From DAIUFH01 sp036844705 (lineage in GTDB: Bacteria; Bacillota; Clostridia; Tissierellales; Tissierellaceae), in assembly GCA_036844705.1 (NCBI GenBank), contig DAIUFH010000093.1:1-7196 (forward strand): a stretch of DNA of 7,196 nt. Direction: 5' to 3'. The position numbers were made by a program, and so were the translations under genes. The first letter of the stretch is position 1. The number at the start of each line of letters is the position of its first letter. The notes below the pieces were generated by a model. That model saw only the letters and a list, made by a program, of their open reading frames with translations. It was not told where the DNA came from and did not search any database. Below are positions 5,966 to 7,196 of the stretch, one piece after another.

Positions 5966-7098
5966 TGTTAAATTATGAAAGACTAATGGATACTTATTTA
6001 AATCTAATTAGAATAAATAGCACAAGTGGTAATGAAAATGAACTTGCTAACTTTATAGCTAATAAATTAACTCATATGGGCTTAAATGTAGAGTGGCATA
6101 AAAGGGAAAATATAGCTCCATCCCTATATGCAGAATTAAAAGGTCAAGATAATGGGCCTACTTTACTTATGATAGGACATATGGACACTGTCGATATCAT
6201 GAATGGTTGGGAAACCAACCCCTTTAACCCAGTTATAGAAGGTGACAAAGTCTATGGACTAGGAGCCTGTGATATGAAAGGTGGAATTGCTGCAATTCTT
6301 GAATGTCTTGAGAGTATTGTTGAAAAAGGTATAAAGTTAAATGGAAATATTGCAGTTGCATTTGTACCAGATGAAGAGCTTTTATCAAGAGGTACTTATC
6401 AACTTCTACAAGATGGGATAAAAGCTGATATGGCTATAATGGCAGAATGTAGATTTAATGAAGCTGCAATAGGGTTTAGAGGTAGGTATAGCATAGATGT
6501 TACTGTCTATGGAAAGACGGGACATGCCAGCAAATATCCTTATGTAGGAGAAAGTGCAATAATAAATGCTTCAAAACTAGCAATTGAAATAGAAAAACTT
6601 CCGACAATTGTTCATCCTATAATGGGGGGAGGTACTTGGTGTATCAGACATATAGAAGGAGGAATTAAAAGCACATTAAATGTCCCGGATAATTGTAAAC
6701 TTTTCGTTGATAGATATACAACTCCTGATGAAACCTTTGAAAAATGTAAGAATCAAATATTAGGTGCTGCACAAAAATTAGGATTAGAGGATAGAGTAAA
6801 GGTCGAATTAACTCCAAAGGAGGTACCATATATGGAAGCCTTCGCAATATCGGAAGAACATCCTTTGGTTGGAATTCTACAGGAGAAATATAAAAAGGTA
6901 ACTAAAAGAGAACTTACCCTTGGATATGATAAATCAGTTTGTGATTCTAACTTCTTAGTTCGTATAGGAAATATTCCAACCATTACATTTGGTCCATCGG
7001 GAGAAAATATGCATCAAGCAAATGAATATGGTTATATAAGCCAAGTAAAAGCTTCATGTGAAATATATTTTGAAACAATAAAATCTTTATTAGGATAA
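5965..7098 (+). CDS. M20 family metallo-deacylase/peptidase (ArgE/DapE-like)
   Basis: Cytosolic dizinc hydrolase of the ArgE/DapE/carboxypeptidase G2 group, which removes acyl groups from amino acids or cleaves small peptides. The 377-residue length is normal. All key residues are visible: His72 and Asp74 (IGHMDTVD), bridging Asp103 (GACDMKGG), general-base Glu137 with ligand Glu138 (VPDEELL), ligand Glu161 (MAECRF) and C-terminal ligand His350 (GENMHQANEYG). The lid/dimerisation domain begins near 174 and contains the conserved His187 (GKTGHASKYP). The ATG at 5965 overlaps the transporter stop as TAATG, and AAAAGGAG lies at 5947-5954, so translation is probably coupled. Both genes share the lysine riboswitch. 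This suggests a substrate that yields lysine or a precursor: an N-acyl-lysine, a lysine dipeptide, or an acyl-diaminopimelate as in DapE. Exact substrate is not determined. Confidence 0.92.
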   Translation: MLNYERLMDTYLNLIRINSTSGNENELANFIANKLTHMGLNVEWHKRENIAPSLYAELKGQDNGPTLLMIGHMDTVDIMNGWETNPFNPVIEGDKVYGLGACDMKGGIAAILECLESIVEKGIKLNGNIAVAFVPDEELLSRGTYQLLQDGIKADMAIMAECRFNEAAIGFRGRYSIDVTVYGKTGHASKYPYVGESAIINASKLAIEIEKLPTIVHPIMGGGTWCIRHIEGGIKSTLNVPDNCKLFVDRYTTPDETFEKCKNQILGAAQKLGLEDRVKVELTPKEVPYMEAFAISEEHPLVGILQEKYKKVTKRELTLGYDKSVCDSNFLVRIGNIPTITFGPSGENMHQANEYGYISQVKASCEIYFETIKSLLG

Positions 7099-7105
7099 AT
7101 TATTA

Positions 7106-7145
7106 AAAGCTATACTCATTGTTATTATGAGTATAGCTTTATTTA
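7106..7145 (+). terminator. Intrinsic terminator after the lysine-regulated operon
   Basis: A perfect 14-bp stem (AAAGCTATACTCAT at 7106-7119 with ATGAGTATAGCTTT at 7127-7140) and a seven-base loop start eight bases after the M20 stop codon. The 3' arm ends in TTT and is followed by ATTTA, giving a short T-rich tail. It closes the transporter/hydrolase operon. Confidence 0.87.
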
Positions 7146-7196
7146 GTTTGACGGGCATGTCATATATCTAAGGTGAAAGTCCTAAGGGGCGTAGTT
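7146..7196 (+). mobile_element. Possible 5' end of a group IIC-like intron (cut by window end)
   Basis: Directly behind the terminator, GTTTG (7146-7150) resembles the group II intron start GUGYG. It is followed by a small hairpin TGAC-GGGCAT-GTCA (7149-7162), whose shape and GGCAT loop recall the start of many bacterial group II introns (GCCC-GGCAT-GGGC type). Next come AAGGTGAAAGTCCT (7170-7183) and GGGGCG, typical of domain I in bacterial introns. Class C introns are known to insert just after terminator hairpins, which fits the position. Only 51 bases are visible, with no reverse transcriptase ORF and no 3' domains, so this is a resemblance rather than a proven element. Confidence 0.45.

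Noticed and set aside
1..7196. CRISPR arrays, tRNA or rRNA genes, and toxin-antitoxin or phage-defence genes.
   Set aside because: No regularly spaced repeats, cloverleaf-like segments, rRNA motifs or recognisable defence domains were seen on either strand.

Overview
The window reads as chromosomal DNA of a low-GC Gram-positive bacterium, most likely class Clostridia. The supports are the AT-rich base composition, purine-rich Shine-Dalgarno sites before almost every gene, short co-directional gene sets, simple intrinsic terminators and an L-box (lysine) riboswitch. I cannot name a genus. All five long genes are on the + strand and all concern the handling of amino acids or small peptides.

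Region 1 (1-2584) holds an M24-family Xaa-Pro-type metallopeptidase (73-1275) with a complete set of metal ligands. A PatB/MalY-type pyridoxal-phosphate C-S lyase or aminotransferase follows (1318-2532) and ends at a strong 18-bp hairpin. The two genes look like one transcription unit for breaking down peptides and sulfur-containing amino acids. Region 2 (2647-3861) is a separate integral membrane protein of the uncharacterised DUF401 permease family.

Region 3 (3862-4555) has no long gene but is not empty. Its first 300 bases hold a doubtful 48-codon ORF and a nested foldback. The rest is a complete regulatory leader: an extended -10 promoter (4176-4204), a lysine riboswitch aptamer (about 4241-4423) and an intrinsic terminator (4472-4507). 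This leader controls region 4 (4556-7098), which holds an NhaC-superfamily transporter (the LysW type of predicted lysine transporter) and an M20-family metallo-deacylase/peptidase. Their reading frames overlap by one base (TAATG). The arrangement suggests that when lysine is short the cell switches on a transporter plus a cytosolic hydrolase, which could take up lysine or a lysine-containing compound and release the free amino acid.

Region 5 (7106-7196) has a perfect 14-bp terminator hairpin. Immediately after it, a sequence resembles the 5' end of a group IIC-like intron, a class known to insert behind terminators. The window ends before this can be confirmed.
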